Origin: Vespula vulgaris
Taxonomy: Eukaryota > Arthropoda > Insecta > Hymenoptera > Vespidae
Assembly: GCF_905475345.1 (NCBI RefSeq)
Contig: NC_066588.1
Location: forward strand, 8,405,001-8,469,000
Direction of reading: 5' to 3'
DNA length: 64,000 nucleotides
Under the pieces are notes generated by a model. That model had not been told where the DNA came from. It did not search any database and saw only the letters and a list, made by a program, of their open reading frames with translations. Positions 36,901-49,526 of this stretch are shown piece by piece. Every line of letters begins with the position of its first letter. The stretch's first letter is position 1. The position numbers and the translations under genes are program-made.

Positions 36901-39078
36901 TCGAAGTCTTTAACATAATTATCGTTATCGATCAACTCGAAGAACCGAAATAAAGAAAGAAAGAAAACAAGAAAAGCAAAAAAAGAACTTTTACCCGGCT
37001 TTTCCGCTGCTCTCCATTTTATTAGCAAGTTCAACGTCTTTACTGTAAACGTCGAATTGCCATTGCCGTTGACCAAGAACGCCAGCTAGAACTGCGCCTG
37101 TATGTATGCCTACCCTCATGTCGACGGGACTATTGGTCGTCTGTCGAACGTATTTTATAGCCTCTACCATCGAGAGACCCATGTGCACGCAAAGCACCGC
37201 ATGGTCCGACCTCTCGACGGGTGCACCGCTTATGCAATAGTAACAATCACCAAGGATTTTGATGCGTAACTGTTCATATCTGCGAACACACGATGACAAA
37301 TGGTAAACGAGATTTAATGAGTACCGTTATCCATATCTTGAATACATTTATCGATCGCTCAAGAAATTCTCGAAGGATACTCCGAGGAGAAAAAAGAAAA
37401 GGTGAGACGAAAAAGCGGCACTAATTTGCACGGATATTGAAGAATACTCATTAAGAGTTCCCGATCGATCGTTTCCGAAAAGGAAATGAGTTTCTCGTTG
37501 TAGAACAAATGGGAGACAAGTCTGAACATTTTTTTTTTTTTTTTTTCAAGTAATACATGTACTCGAATACCAACGAAGAGTTTAAAGCTAATGAGATATC
37601 GATCAATCGGACTGTTTCAGTTTATTAGGCCAGTTCAGAATTTAGATAGGCTGTTTAATGTAGATAAAATAATTATCATGAAAAAGTATTAGGTACCGTT
37701 CGCTGAGTTGATCGAATCGTGCGAACAGCTCGTTGAGTATTTTGACCAATTCGCTCGCACTGTAGGTCGATGATATTGCTGTGAAACCAACGATATCGGC
37801 GTAAAGTATCGAGACATTCTCGTGTCTCGACATATAGATTTTCTTGAACTGCGTGTCCATGCACGCTCCCAAATCCTGTCGCATTTTGACGGCCACATGT
37901 TCCGGCAGGACACTGAGAAGTAGCCTTTCCTGTTCCGCGCTTTGTTCCTCGATCACCAATTGCACTTCCAAGCTTTGTCTTGTCTCGAGAAAGGCTCGAC
38001 GTTGTTGGAACTCCGCCAGGGAGTAGCTGGAAGCACCCAAAATAGCGACGCCAGCGGAGAGTGTCACCGTCAGGATCTATAGGATGTTTTCACGCTAAAT
38101 TCTTACGATTGTGAGCTTTTACAATAACGCGGGGATTAACCGATTAGCAAAAAGGATAACCCTTCGATGCTCGCTTTGTCGATCAGTTTTCTCATCCGGA
38201 AAGATACGAACCGCAAAATATCGCGCACCGAAGGGTTAACAACAGGTACAACGTTAATGAGAAGGCAAGTGTTTTTCTCGATATTTTTATTTTTGTTATT
38301 TTTTTTTTAGCTTCACTAGAGAGAAAGAGAGAGAGAGAGAGTATCGAAGATCGTGCCGATATATCCTTCGTAGAAATAAAAAAGAAAAATAAAAGAACTT
38401 GTACGTGTGGACGATTTGAAACGATTTGTACGATTTAATACACGTTAGCATAGATTTCACGGGCTTTTAATCAATGCTCCATTCTTCCCGACGGTCCAGA
38501 ATATCACGTCAATGAAGGCTACTAGTCGTTCTCATTGAAAAACGATCGGACGTCGTGCATGGAAAGGCGACGGTGCCGCATCGTTGCACGATGTCACGTA
38601 TATGTCTGTCTCTGTCTCGCGCGCGAGCTCTATCTCTCTATTTTAAACTACCATTGACCGAACTCTACTCGAGTGTCACTAACGACAGCATCACATGTGT
38701 ACACGTGTGTATGCCGAAGCTTTCGCTTTCGTGTACTCCACCAACAACAAGTTTGTAACTTTATGTCGATCCTTCTATGATACGTCTACGTCCGTCGGAC
38801 ATAGAACTCTTTAAGGTAAACGAACGCGTAAGGTGACTACGATACTCTTTGATATGATATCCTTGATCTGATTTGGTTATATGGGTTATGAAAAAAAGAA
38901 AGGGTTGATATCAACACCTTTCTCAATTTTTTCTTCAATGATTTTCTTATCTTTCGTTAAGTCGATACCTTGTGAATGAACTTTCTTCGATGTTTGCTAA
39001 AGTTTTATTATCTAGCTAAAGTTGATTATCGTCCTTGAAGTAATTATTAAAACTTTCCTTCTTTTTGCAAAGGATAGA

Positions 39079-39141
<63 letters not shown>

Positions 39142-40275
39142 CGGTAATGTTTTCTTTTCTGTTCCGTCGGACTTTACGCGGAGCTCCCTACTCGCGATTG
39201 GATCGATGAACGAAGTACAACCTCGCATAAATTAGTATGAGTAAGGGGACCGATTAGTGGCACGTAAACAGCGTCTATCTGCAGCGTATATACGTGATGT
39301 TCCCAAAAATTTCCATACGAGAGGTGTATCAAGAAGGACGAGAGATCGATCGAAAGACAAGACATCGGTCTAACGTAGGTTGGCAAGAAATTAGCAAGTA
39401 GTGGCAGCAACAGTTGTTTCACACACGCACGCCATCGCTGTTTACCTTCTACTTCCCTCGTTCTAATTGCCCTATTACGTAGGCAAGCGTATGGAATTAT
39501 TTGTAATTCTTTGTAACGATCAATATGACGAAGAGAAAACAAAAATAAAAAAGTAAAGGGAAAAGAAAAGAAAAATAGAAAACAAAGTTAAAAGGTGACA
39601 TTATCAAGAACCTACCAGAACGTCGATGATCGTGAAGATCGACATTCTGGAGAGTCTAAAGACGGTGACCATGTAAGCCGCAGCCGTAGCGAACGCCAAC
39701 AAGAAGCAGAAGGATAGTCTAAGGGGTAGAGTAGCGAATAAGAGATAAAGGAACAGCAGGAACCATCCTAGTCCATCCCTCGGCGTGACCTCGCCCGATT
39801 TGAGAAACAGTTGAGCGAGCAACTGTCCGGTAGAAAGCCACCATGCCACGTGGGGAACGGCGGCCCACAAGCCGTCTCTGGCCCGTGTTCCGTGTCCCGC
39901 CCATGCCAGTAAACCCAGATTCAGACCGAGGAAGACAACGGTGAGTCCTCGAGCCGGTAGTTCCGGCTCAGGTGAGGCTACCGTATAAGCTCCGTAAAGA
40001 ACAGCTGATAAGAGGAAGCACTGAAGGCCACCGCGTCTCTGTTGAAGGGACGAAGCACGATAGAGCCGCTCGAGCTTGACGTTACTGAAGTTGGTTCTCA
40101 ACAATTTCGACGGCCTGCCGGAATTCAGGTAAGACTCCTCGTTTGAAGTTTTCAGTGTCTGGGACATGGCGCCGGGAATCACACAGTTCACATTATCAGA
40201 TATACCGCATCTTTCCTTTCGTTTAATCTTTCTTATCTCATTAAAAGGGAAGTAATCGAAGACTTTAATCGTCAT
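33989..40275 (-). CDS. Ac3: Adenylate cyclase type 3, complete
   Basis: Membrane adenylate cyclase (ATP to cAMP + PPi), normally Gs-coupled. Coding exons: 40275-39616, 38076-37697, 37279-36995, 36487-36204, 36133-35805, 35727-35389, 35016-34711, 34623-34288, 34171-33989. They total 3102 nt (1033 residues) and all phases are consistent. Order: N-terminus, first membrane cassette (about residues 80-245), C1a, C1b, second cassette, C2. Both metal-binding aspartates of C1 are present, SILYADIVGFT (D314) and KILGDCYYC (D358), 44 apart as in active cyclases. C2 has the ATP-site residues in KTIGSTYMAASG and DIWGNTVNVASRMES. Type 3 is preferred because C2 (GVLFASMPNFADFYSEESIN, VKGKGEL) and the C1 end (VELANKMESSGKAGRVHVS) resemble AC3. 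The start is uncertain: ATG 40275 has a weak context, while ATG 40167 (MSQTLKTSNEES) has GCC before it and would give 997 residues. C1b is shorter than in vertebrate AC3. Confidence 0.93.
38077..39615 (-). other. Ac3 intron 1
   Basis: A 1.5-kb intron, the longest in Ac3. It holds a 58-bp perfect (CT)n microsatellite (39081-39138) and a GC-richer stretch near 38540-38640. No second gene seen in it. Confidence 0.7.
39081..39138. repeat. (CT)n microsatellite
   Basis: 29 perfect CT units inside Ac3 intron 1. Confidence 0.97.
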
Positions 40276-41860
40276 ACGTTGCTATTGTAAGTTAAAAGTC
40301 TCTTCTCGTTGATTCCCTTCGAGCTGTCTTTTTTGGGAAAGCTCGCTCGCTAGCTCACTTAGATTTAGGGTGGGCGAGGTCAAGTCCTGCTCACTCTTTC
40401 TCTCTCTCTCTCTCTCCCTTGCGCGCGCGCTCTTCCTTCTGTTTCTTTCACTCGTTCACTCGACTCGAATCTTTGAATTTTCTTGTCTTGACATTTTTTT
40501 TTAACATTCCTTCCTCATACTTTTCTCCTTAGTTCTTTTGGTCAACTACTCACGCACCGATCCACGAAAAAATCAAGGAACACACACGCTGAATTTTCAT
40601 GCACCCACAGACACACACATACAGCACCGGGCCGGCCTCCTCTTCGATGTGCACCTGCACCCGCGCGCGTGAGGAACTGCCCAGGTTGCTACTACCGTTC
40701 CTGTCTTTTCCTCGACTTCTCTTCTCTTCTCTTCTCTTCTCTTCTCTGCTCTCTGCTGGAGGAAACTCTCTTTCACCCTCGCACTCTCTCTCTCTCCCTC
40801 CCTCTCTTTCTCTCTTTCTCTTTCTTTATCACTCTGCGCACCCTCTCTCAACACCACCTCTTTCCAAGCACCGAGTCTAGGCGTGCGCCATGCGAACCCC
40901 TGACAGCTCCGACCCTCGCGATTCGGGTCGATATCAACCACCACAAAACCCAGCAGTCGACGCCGAGTCCTACCTGCGTCTCTTTCTTCTACCTACCTAT
41001 CTACCTACAAACCTAACTCTATTCTAAGGCAGAAACTATCAAGGATAACTGGAGCATTATCTTATGTGAAAATAAAAAAAAAAAAAAAACATTGTTTCCC
41101 CCAGTTTCCTAACTTTTGTAGTCCAATTGATTCATTATTGTTGTTTAATTTTTTGGCTTATGGATCAGAAAGGATGGAGATCAATAAATTGTCCTAGGTT
41201 AATTGTTATTAGAAGATCACGTGTGTTGAATACGTATCTATAATGCATGGATTGCGATTAGATGCTAATCGGTAACTCGAATTTACCGGTTATCTGCCGT
41301 TCTTGCCAAATGACCTACTTATCTCCACTACGCGAAATCCTCTTATCGCTTTCCCTCGACCATGTACCTATGTACCTACATATGTACTCGCTTTTGTCTA
41401 AATATTTTTTTCTCCAACTCGGTGCGATTCTCTTATTTGACTCTTTCCTACCGGGGTCAGTAAATTCTTTGTGTCTTCTCCCACCCTTTCTTTCCTTGTT
41501 TGGTAGAAAAATAATGGATGGAACCTATATTTGTGTAATCGGGCGTATGCAAGTTCAACAATATCTATAGAATTTATCATAATATTATCGATATTGTTAA
41601 TTGGGATATAATGGTAAGGAAAAAAAAAATATCGGATATAGTTAAACGGATTGGCCCAAATAGCATTTCGCTTTGAAATAAAAATTTGGAACAATACGAA
41701 ACTGTATAAAATTCATATCATGTGCTTTAATAGCAAATATTATTGAAGAGTTATCACGTAAATTGAGTAATGATACAACGATTATAATGTGAAAATAAAG
41801 AGGAAAGATTAATGAGAATAATGATACTGCGGAATCGTAAAATGCCTTTGAATTCAATCC
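40276..41860. other. Upstream region of Ac3 and downstream region of the first CRAL-TRIO gene
   Basis: The left part (about 40276-40990) is pyrimidine-rich and GC-richer, as expected for the Ac3 promoter and leader. It contains a (TTCTC)n pentanucleotide tract (40717-40747). The right part is AT-rich and probably holds the 3' UTR of the minus-strand CRAL-TRIO gene ending at 41861. No further gene seen. Confidence 0.5.
40717..40747. repeat. (TTCTC)n pentanucleotide tract
   Basis: About six units of TTCTC on the plus strand in the presumed Ac3 leader/promoter. Confidence 0.9.
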
Positions 41861-43213
41861 TCAGCTCTTCGGTATCTGAAAATCATTCGGTATTACGTAT
41901 CCTAGCTGTTCCATCTCTTTAACAATCTTCGGAACTTTTATCAATGACTCGATCCACTTGTAATAAGGCATTTCTTCGCGAGTTCCACCGTACATCTTGG
42001 GCAAGCAATTAGGCGAGATGTGTTTATGGAAGCTCTGCATGTCGTCGCCATGAAAGAAGATTCTGTTCTTCATGCGAGTATTTAAGAGTGGCTTGAAAAC
42101 TGCATAAATCGCTTCGAATATCCAGGATTGATGAAGTATATGAATCGCGTAGGTTTTTATGGGAAAGGCCGTTACCATCAGAGCCATGACCATGTTAGCA
42201 ATCTGTAAAATTCAAAGAGAACTTCAATCTGCGAGGAAATAAAAATGAATGTAATAAAATAAGAATCAGACCTGCGGTGTTACCGTCCAAACGTGCGACA
42301 TAGTAATACCCTTGAGATCAAAAACGACGATGCCACCTAAGATCTGAGCTCTTGGCTCGAGAATGCCTAGTTCGAGTATAATAACTGTGGCCTTGAAAAT
42401 CTCTTCGACAGGGTACTTTCGAGGATCCCAATTACCTATACGATAAATCATCATCCGTCTGCCACATTCAGTTCTGTAAGCCGGCACAGTAACTACGTAG
42501 TCTTCGCCTATATGGCACATCTCGTTTGGACATACATCCTGATGTATCTCTGGATGTTCTTCCTTGAAGTTGTAGTAGTTCACTACCTATCGAAAGATCC
42601 CATGAGACAAACGACTGATACTCCTGAATCGTGTGAATCAACGAAAAAGACCTTAAAAAGTTTCACGTACATTCTCTGCCATGGGAAAACTTTTCTATTG
42701 TATTGAACGGGTTCTCTTGTAAGATACGAGAAAAAGAGTATGCTTTTATCGAGGGATTTCAGTGGATAAATTTTTATGTACAAAAGAAAATTGAATTTTC
42801 AGACTCCATATCCGTGCTATACGTTCTAACATAGACAGGTGTATATATATATATAGACACAAACGTATATATAGATATATAGATATACACATACACGTGT
42901 ATATATATATATATATACACCTACAGGTATATATATAGAGAGAGTTCCAGTGAAATTACAGACACGAAATAACGTGCAATATCGATTCCTTGCAGATTTC
43001 GTGTTGAACATTCTTGATTCGGTTAAAATTGCTAGGTATTTCTTTTTTCGTTGAAACGACAGAAAGCATGTAACTTTAGGCCATCGATCTTTGCTCGTTA
43101 CTGTTAGTAATAGGTTTGCCTTGGCATCATTGCTCAACTACAATCACCGGCGAATGTTTCTTTTTTTAATCCGGATAACACGGAAAGAAAGAGAGAGGAC
43201 AGTATCGAGAAAC

Positions 43214-43264
<51 letters not shown>

Positions 43265-44689
43265 TGATGGAAGTCTTCTTAAACGTAATTTTAGATTCCT
43301 CTTCCGCAATAGAATCGATTAATAAAAAATTGAAATATTTATTTTACGTAATAACTTTCTTCGGTCTTTCGTCATTCCACTTGTAGCCGTTAATGTTATA
43401 CCAAAGAGATAAAAATAAGCATTTAGCGAAGACTCACCAGTCGATGAGCACGATTTACGTCGAAATGTCTTGCACGGAGAAATCTTATCAGAAAGTCATC
43501 ATCCATTCTATGAGGTATGCATTCGCCTCGTTCTAAACGTAAAATTGAGAAAAAAATTATTAAAAGTTTAAAATAACTTCCGTCTTCCGTTTGCACTTAC
43601 TTATTCCAAATATCAGAAAAACGATAATAATGAAAATCAATTGAATCTTTGATCGTTATCTCGGTGAAAGACGCGATAACGAGTAACGAAAGTTTTTACG
43701 ATGATCGAACAGACGATTAGGATACTTTTGATAAGTTTGCTTGAAACTTCGATTCGCTTGGAATATTCGAAAAACTTCTTCCTTGAAAGCTATTGAATAC
43801 GGTGACCTCGTGAAATCATTTGTTTGTTTTGTTAGTTCTCGACACATTCCTTTAATGCGTCGTCCATGTACCTCTTCAAGATGAACAAGTTTGCTTAGAG
43901 GTTTTATAGCATTTAACCTCGATGTAAAATATTTTACACGTTAATTCCATTATCACAAAGATCGTGTGCGATTCTATTCGAGTACGCAAATTGTTGATGT
44001 CAGATTGACATTGAGATCAATAAAGTTGTTAATAAGCAATATCGTTGACACTCTTTAATTCAATACGTCGCAAAGATCCAATATTTATCAGCGCGACAAA
44101 GATCAAACGAATTATATTACTGACTAATATTATTCAAATTGTAGGTGAGTTACAAGATTCTCGGCAAGAGTATAATATTAAAACATAAAGAGGAAGACAG
44201 GGAGAGAGAAAAAAGAAATAGGAAAAAAAGGAATACAAACTAATCGATGGTCGGAGAAAGATGAAATTTCCGACAAAAATAATTTCTGCGACAATCATGA
44301 AATTTACATTAATTACCGTAAATCAAGTCGCGTAATTCCTGCAAGGTCTGACATTTGACCTCGTCCGTCTCGCCGACTTCTCTCCTAGCATACTCCATAA
44401 CTTCAGGGGGTGGTTCGTCGAGATCGAGGTTAACGATCTCGTCGTCGTGCTCGATTAGCTCGTCCTTGAGTTCCGGCATCTTGGAAGCCCTCGAATCTTC
44501 TCTCTCATTAACGCACTCCCGTCGTTCCTCGTCCTTTCTTTCGTCGAATTCGTTCAAACGTTGATGACACAAATTGTAAACACCGTCCTTCTTCTCTACT
44601 TCTTCGTCTTCTTTTTTATCGTCTTTCTTAAGATCCTTTTTGTCGGTAGTCTGCGCCGAAATTGAATTTCGATCGTTAGAAGAATACAT
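41861..44689 (-). CDS. CRAL-TRIO domain protein 1 (alpha-TTP/clavesin-like) with charged N-terminal extension
   Basis: Predicted cytosolic lipid-binding/transfer protein of the Sec14-like CRAL-TRIO family. Coding exons: 44689-44317, 43532-43438, 42586-42272, 42202-41861. They total 1125 nt (374 residues) with phases 1, 0, 0. The first ~70 residues are a Lys/Asp/Glu-rich extension (KKDLKKDDKKEDEEVEKKDG) not found in the other three copies. The CRAL-TRIO N-terminal helices follow (ETDEVKCQTLQELRDLIYG, then DDDFLIRFLRARHFDVNRAH). The lipid-binding domain has the usual GGIVVFDLKGIT strand, the KTYAIHILHQSWIFEAIYAV stretch, IFFHGDD and LPKMYGG near the end. It lacks the small SYGY last exon of the other copies and ends QIPKS. 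A TTTTTATTAAG acceptor-like sequence just before the ATG suggests an untranslated exon further upstream. The natural ligand is unknown. Confidence 0.92.
43217..43262. repeat. (TA)n microsatellite in a CRAL-TRIO intron
   Basis: About 44 bp of alternating TA. Shorter TA runs occur at about 42840-42950 in the same intron. Confidence 0.95.
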
Positions 44690-45103
44690 CTTCCTCTTAA
44701 TAAAAATTACACGGGATACACGTTTAAAATTTCAACACTTATGGGGAAAAAATGAGAAAAAATGAGCAACCGCACGAGAGTGACGCTCTGACACATTCGC
44801 CGTCTGCAACGAATACTTCACGTTTCACGTTTATCTTCGACTATCGTTCTCGCACGATATACAACTAACCTCCTTCTCTTTTCCTCCTTCCTGCCGATTC
44901 GCAAGGTTTAAGCTTATTTCACACCGCGATATAAATTTGCAATAATAATAAAGTAAAGAAAAATAGAAAGTAACGAAGTCGGCCCTGTCATCTTTTATCT
45001 GGAAGACCAGAGTCCGAAGACGTGAATGATTTTAATGAAAATAAAAGTTCTTTTACGCCTCGTCTGTGTGTTGCACGCGAAAGACAGAGAAACAGACAGA
45101 CGG

Positions 45104-45120
<17 letters not shown>

Positions 45121-45181
<61 letters not shown>
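45121..45181. repeat. (GA)n microsatellite
   Basis: 30 perfect GA units preceded by a few GATA units. Confidence 0.97.
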
Positions 45182-45184
<3 letters not shown>

Positions 45185-45966
45185 GCGTATGCGTGTCTCT
45201 TGCGAAACGTGGTCAGGGTCATCCTGTTGCATCTATGGCTTTGTGCTTTCACTAACAACCGTAATGCTGGTTAGTATGCGGTAATACTGGCAAAATAAGT
45301 CCGACATGCTTCTTCGATTACTTTAAAATATATCCTATGTATTACCCCAATGTTTCTTTTCGAAAGTGGCTAAACAAAGTTACTAGAAATTTTCTAATTA
45401 CATCACGAATAATGCAACTTCGGAATGCCATTTTAATTCTTTGTTTTTTCACTGTTATTATCGTTAATGATATATACAGGATTCGTTCGTATGAAGTCAT
45501 GAAATTATATTCGCTTTTACAAGTTTCTAGGTCATTTTTAAAATTGCATCTTCCGGCTATACGTTTTCTTTTTCTTTTTTCTTCTGCTTCTTCTTCCTTT
45601 TCTGTTCTTTTTTTTTTTTTTTGTTTTCTTTCGTTCGTTTCGCTTCACGTTGTAATAAGGAATAAAGGAGATCTTCGTAATTGAATTTAATTGCAATTAA
45701 ATAGCAATGTGTCGATTCAAATTTGTTCTACCTCGACATTAAATCATATAAAACGAAACGAATAATGAATGAAATTTCATTTGGATAATAAGCTGTATGA
45801 ATAAAAATTTGTCTTTCTAATGGTTGTCCCTGAATTTGTAAGCAATGCAATACGATTGCGCGATTGCGTTCAAGGAAGGATAGTTTCATCGCACGACCTA
45901 CTTCATTGTGAAATTGATCTATACTTCTATAGTATGAGGAAAAACAATGGGAAATGCGAATGACAA

Positions 45967-45980
45967 TAGAGAGAGAGAGA

Positions 45981-46020
<40 letters not shown>

Positions 46021-46078
46021 AAGAGAGAAAGAGAGAGAGAGAGAAAGAGAGAAAGAGAGAGAGAGAAAGGAAGAGGCG
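45967..46078. repeat. GA-rich tract
   Basis: Imperfect GA repeat with GAAA and GGGA interruptions. Confidence 0.92.
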
Positions 46079-46246
46079 GAAAAAAAAAGAAAAAATCGAC
46101 GCTCTTTCACGCGTAATGCATTTAAATTGATAATACAGAAAACAGTGCATATGATTACATCCGCAATAAAACGTTGTAGACTCATATAGATCCTACAAGT
46201 CATTCTATTATTTTTATATCAAAGATAAAAATGCAGTCTACCGTCT

Positions 46247-46268
46247 TTTCTCTCTCTCTCTCTTTCTT

Positions 46269-46358
<90 letters not shown>
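46247..46358. repeat. (CT)n microsatellite, about 110 bp
   Basis: A CT tract with two CTTT interruptions near its left end, then about 85 bp perfect. It is the longest CT tract in the window. Together with the GA tract 170 bp to its left it forms a potential long inverted repeat. Confidence 0.95.
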
Positions 46359-46362
<4 letters not shown>

Positions 46363-47301
46363 TGATGCTCGTTACGCAAAAGACAAAGAACTAATGTTCC
46401 ATTATGTCATCATGCTAATACTCATTTGCAATCTTTCATCAGACAAAACACATTATAATAATTTTTGTTTGTCATAGATTTCTACTTTACATAAATGTAT
46501 ACTAGACATATATACATATGTATGTCATGAACAAAGTTGCGACCTTTTAATCAATGCTAACCCGGAGATTTTGATTAGCAAAAATAAAAAAAAAAAAAAA
46601 GAAAAAAGAAGGAAAGAAAAAAACAGAAAAAGAAAAAATTTCGAACAAATGAAAGCAATAAATATTGATAAATCATTTAATATAAAGTAATGTATTTAAT
46701 ATAAAGTTGATATACCTAAGCAAAGATATATGAAAATGATTCTCTCATTGTACAGAGATAAAAACGGAATTGCCAAATTACAAAACATTTGGAATTATTA
46801 AAAGAGAAATTAATTGCATAAACTTTCGATGTAGCATTGAACTCAAAGTCTCCGGGCTTAAAAGGGAGGTGGCAACCATGATCACGAACTGTATATCATG
46901 AAAAGAAATTGTTCACTATGATTTATAGCGAAATATTCCGGGATTTCGTAACCTTGTGTGGCTTTATGTTAAAGTTTAACAACTCAAGTGTAAAGAATCA
47001 TCTTGATTAAACGAAATGAAATTTATTGAATTAATAATTAATAGTAAATTTATTCACGAACGAACTCTAACGAACTTTGAAATCGGACTTTGAAAGATAA
47101 ACGCAATGAGAATTGAACTTTGAGATATTTCGATTCGAATGATAAATTCTATGTATAATTAGATATTATACAAGGCGGCGAGATAGATCATGACTATATC
47201 TGTATTCTGAGAATTTCTTTTTCTCCGAAACATTTTTGTTTCTTTTTTCTTCGATTTTATTACAAAGTTCTCGTTAGTGAGACCAAATGGAAGAAACTTA
47301 C

Positions 47302-47505
47302 CGTGAAGGTGTTGCGAGAAAGGTTTCCTCGATAAAAACAAAAACGAACCTCACGAGGCAACGATCCTGGGAGTACTGTCGATGCATCGCTGATATCGCA
47401 GCACTCGAAGCAAACAGCACTTTCAACCTTCTTCCGCGTCTGTAATTCCGCACGCGAGAAAGTTGTACGACCGCATGCGGCGTCTAGGACAATCGCCTCT
47501 CTCAA
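47302..47505 (-). other. Candidate untranslated first exon, unknown gene
   Basis: A GC-richer block ending on the minus strand in the strong donor CACG|GTAAGTTTC (exon end 47302). The only downstream minus-strand gene lacking a defined leader is CRAL-TRIO gene 1, whose ATG exon is preceded by an acceptor-like sequence (about 44697). A leader intron of about 2.6 kb would join them. The upper boundary is arbitrary. Inference. Confidence 0.25.
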
Positions 47506-49317
47506 CGGTTCGAGAGTTCACCATCATAGAAGACTCGACATTTTTCTCAGGGGAATTCAAGCGGTCGTCTCATTTTTCTTTTCTTGATCAACAGACTTTA
47601 TTAAGACAAAAGAATTCATTACGAGAAGGAAGCAAAAAAGGAAAGAAGTCAGAGAGAAAGAAAATAATTAGTAACGGTTAACCAGACCACGGCTAAATCC
47701 TCGCTCGTTATCGTCGAGTTCACCAGGCCACGGTGTTGCTGTGTTGCCAGTAACACGCGAGCGTTCTTCTCCAAGTAGATTACTTTCTAAACACGTCGCA
47801 TGCTATGATTGCCCCTGCCTTCTCATGAAACTTCAAGTATGCTGAGTAATTGGAAAGTCAGATCGATTCTGACCTAGTACACTCGATGATGTAACTTATA
47901 CGATCGAACTCCTTAATTGCATTACAAGTTTGTTAGATTTACGATTTAAAAGAAACAAAAATAAAGAAACAAAGAGAGAGAGAGAGGGAGAGAAAGAGAT
48001 GGAAACGTTTCTTCGGCAAAAAATAAAAAGAAGTAATCGTTCAAAAACAACAGAATAAATATCTATCCATGCTGAATAAAACTAATGATTAGCGTTAAGG
48101 CGTTCTTTTATTTTACGATACTCAAAAAAGTGAAAATTTTAAAGAGAATATAATAAAAACGACGAGTTCAAGGTGATCCTGCCTCGTTCGTATAATGTAA
48201 AGTTTTTTGTCCTTGTTTATGAACAGCTGAATTCTGCAATAGTGATTTTTTTTTCTTTTTTAAGTGAAAAGAAAAAAGCAGTCATAAGAAATCTCGCTAA
48301 GAGTTTTCGTAAAAAAAAAAAAGAGAAAAAAAGGTGATAAATTATTTAGATAGAATCGAGTTGTAGGAAGAGAAATCTTCAGTAATGCTTAAACTCCGAT
48401 TTATCTGAACTCGGAAGTGCGACTAGGTTTTAAATACACACGACACTATTACCGTACATAAAGACTATACGTACATAAGCGAATGACTAAGTGAATGTGC
48501 CAATGAGAGAAATAAAGAAAGAAAGTGAGTGAGACAGAGACACAGACAGAGAGAGAGAAAGAGATCGTGTTTGTACATATCACAAATATACGAAAGACAA
48601 GTCGTAGACGCAATACAGGAAGAACAACTTTTACTTTCTTACCAAAGAAAATCGTTAGTAGAATTTTCCAGTCTTGCACCATCGTCACTATCAAAAGACT
48701 ATGTTTATCTTGAGCACGTGTTCTGTTAAAGTCCATGATATATATATAAGACAATTAATTTCCATGTTGTCACTATCCTATTCTATTCTATAATATTAAA
48801 CGAGGTGTTCTTCTACATTTACATATTCGTATATTCGTTAATTTTGTTTTGGAAATTTAAGTCTCTGAGAATTTTGATGTATTACCGTGAATTTAATGTT
48901 TCCGGGTGCGATAAACGACTTAGTTATGTCTTGACTTTCGTTAGGTTGTTAAATAACCAAATAAAATGTAAATTATTTTATCATTATGAATGAAATTGAC
49001 ATACTATGCTGATATTCGCCGAATTTTATGTAACTTTCTTTTAGATATAGATATCTTTATTAAATACTTATTTAATTACAAGAAAGATCTTTGATGGGTG
49101 CCTTACGAAACGTCGAGATTTCAATTTTAATAAGAATAACACGATACCGTTGAAAGAAGAACAAGCATGAAATGTTTCGCTTTTTCTTTTTTTTTCTTTT
49201 TTTTTTTTTACATTACTTTTTTTCTGGGTTAAGAGATGAAGCAGTTGGAAAGTCCTGCTACCACTAAAGAATTTACATCATTTCTGTAATGTTGTATAGA
49301 AAGAAGTTAGAAATATG

Positions 49318-49526
49318 GAAGAAATATTGAATACCATGGAAATTGACCCAATAATGTAATGCCTATAGAACTCGAAGAAATATTGAACGCCATAGAAATT
49401 GACCCAAATGTAATACCTATGGAACTCGATTATAAAGTTATTCCGATTTTTAGACATCTCTTCCGACAAAATGAAAAACTTCTTGAAAAATCACAAGAGA
49501 ATAATTACGGAAAAGATTTTTTATAA
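49318..49526 (+). other. Tandem duplication (56/54 bp) with short open tail, possible coding remnant
   Basis: Unit 1 (49318-49373) and unit 2 (49374-49427) share GAAGAAATATTGAA, ATTGACCCA and GAACTC and differ by a few substitutions and a 2-bp indel. From unit 2 the plus strand is open for 50 codons (EEILNAIEIDPNVIPMELDY, then KVIPIFRHLFRQNEKLLEKS) to TAA at 49524. Unit 1 is interrupted by stops in the same frame. Short open frames occur by chance in such DNA, so coding origin is uncertain. Confidence 0.35.

Noticed and set aside
45728..46203. Ser/Leu and Arg/Glu-rich open frames
   Set aside because: Products of the GA/CT microsatellite read in different frames.
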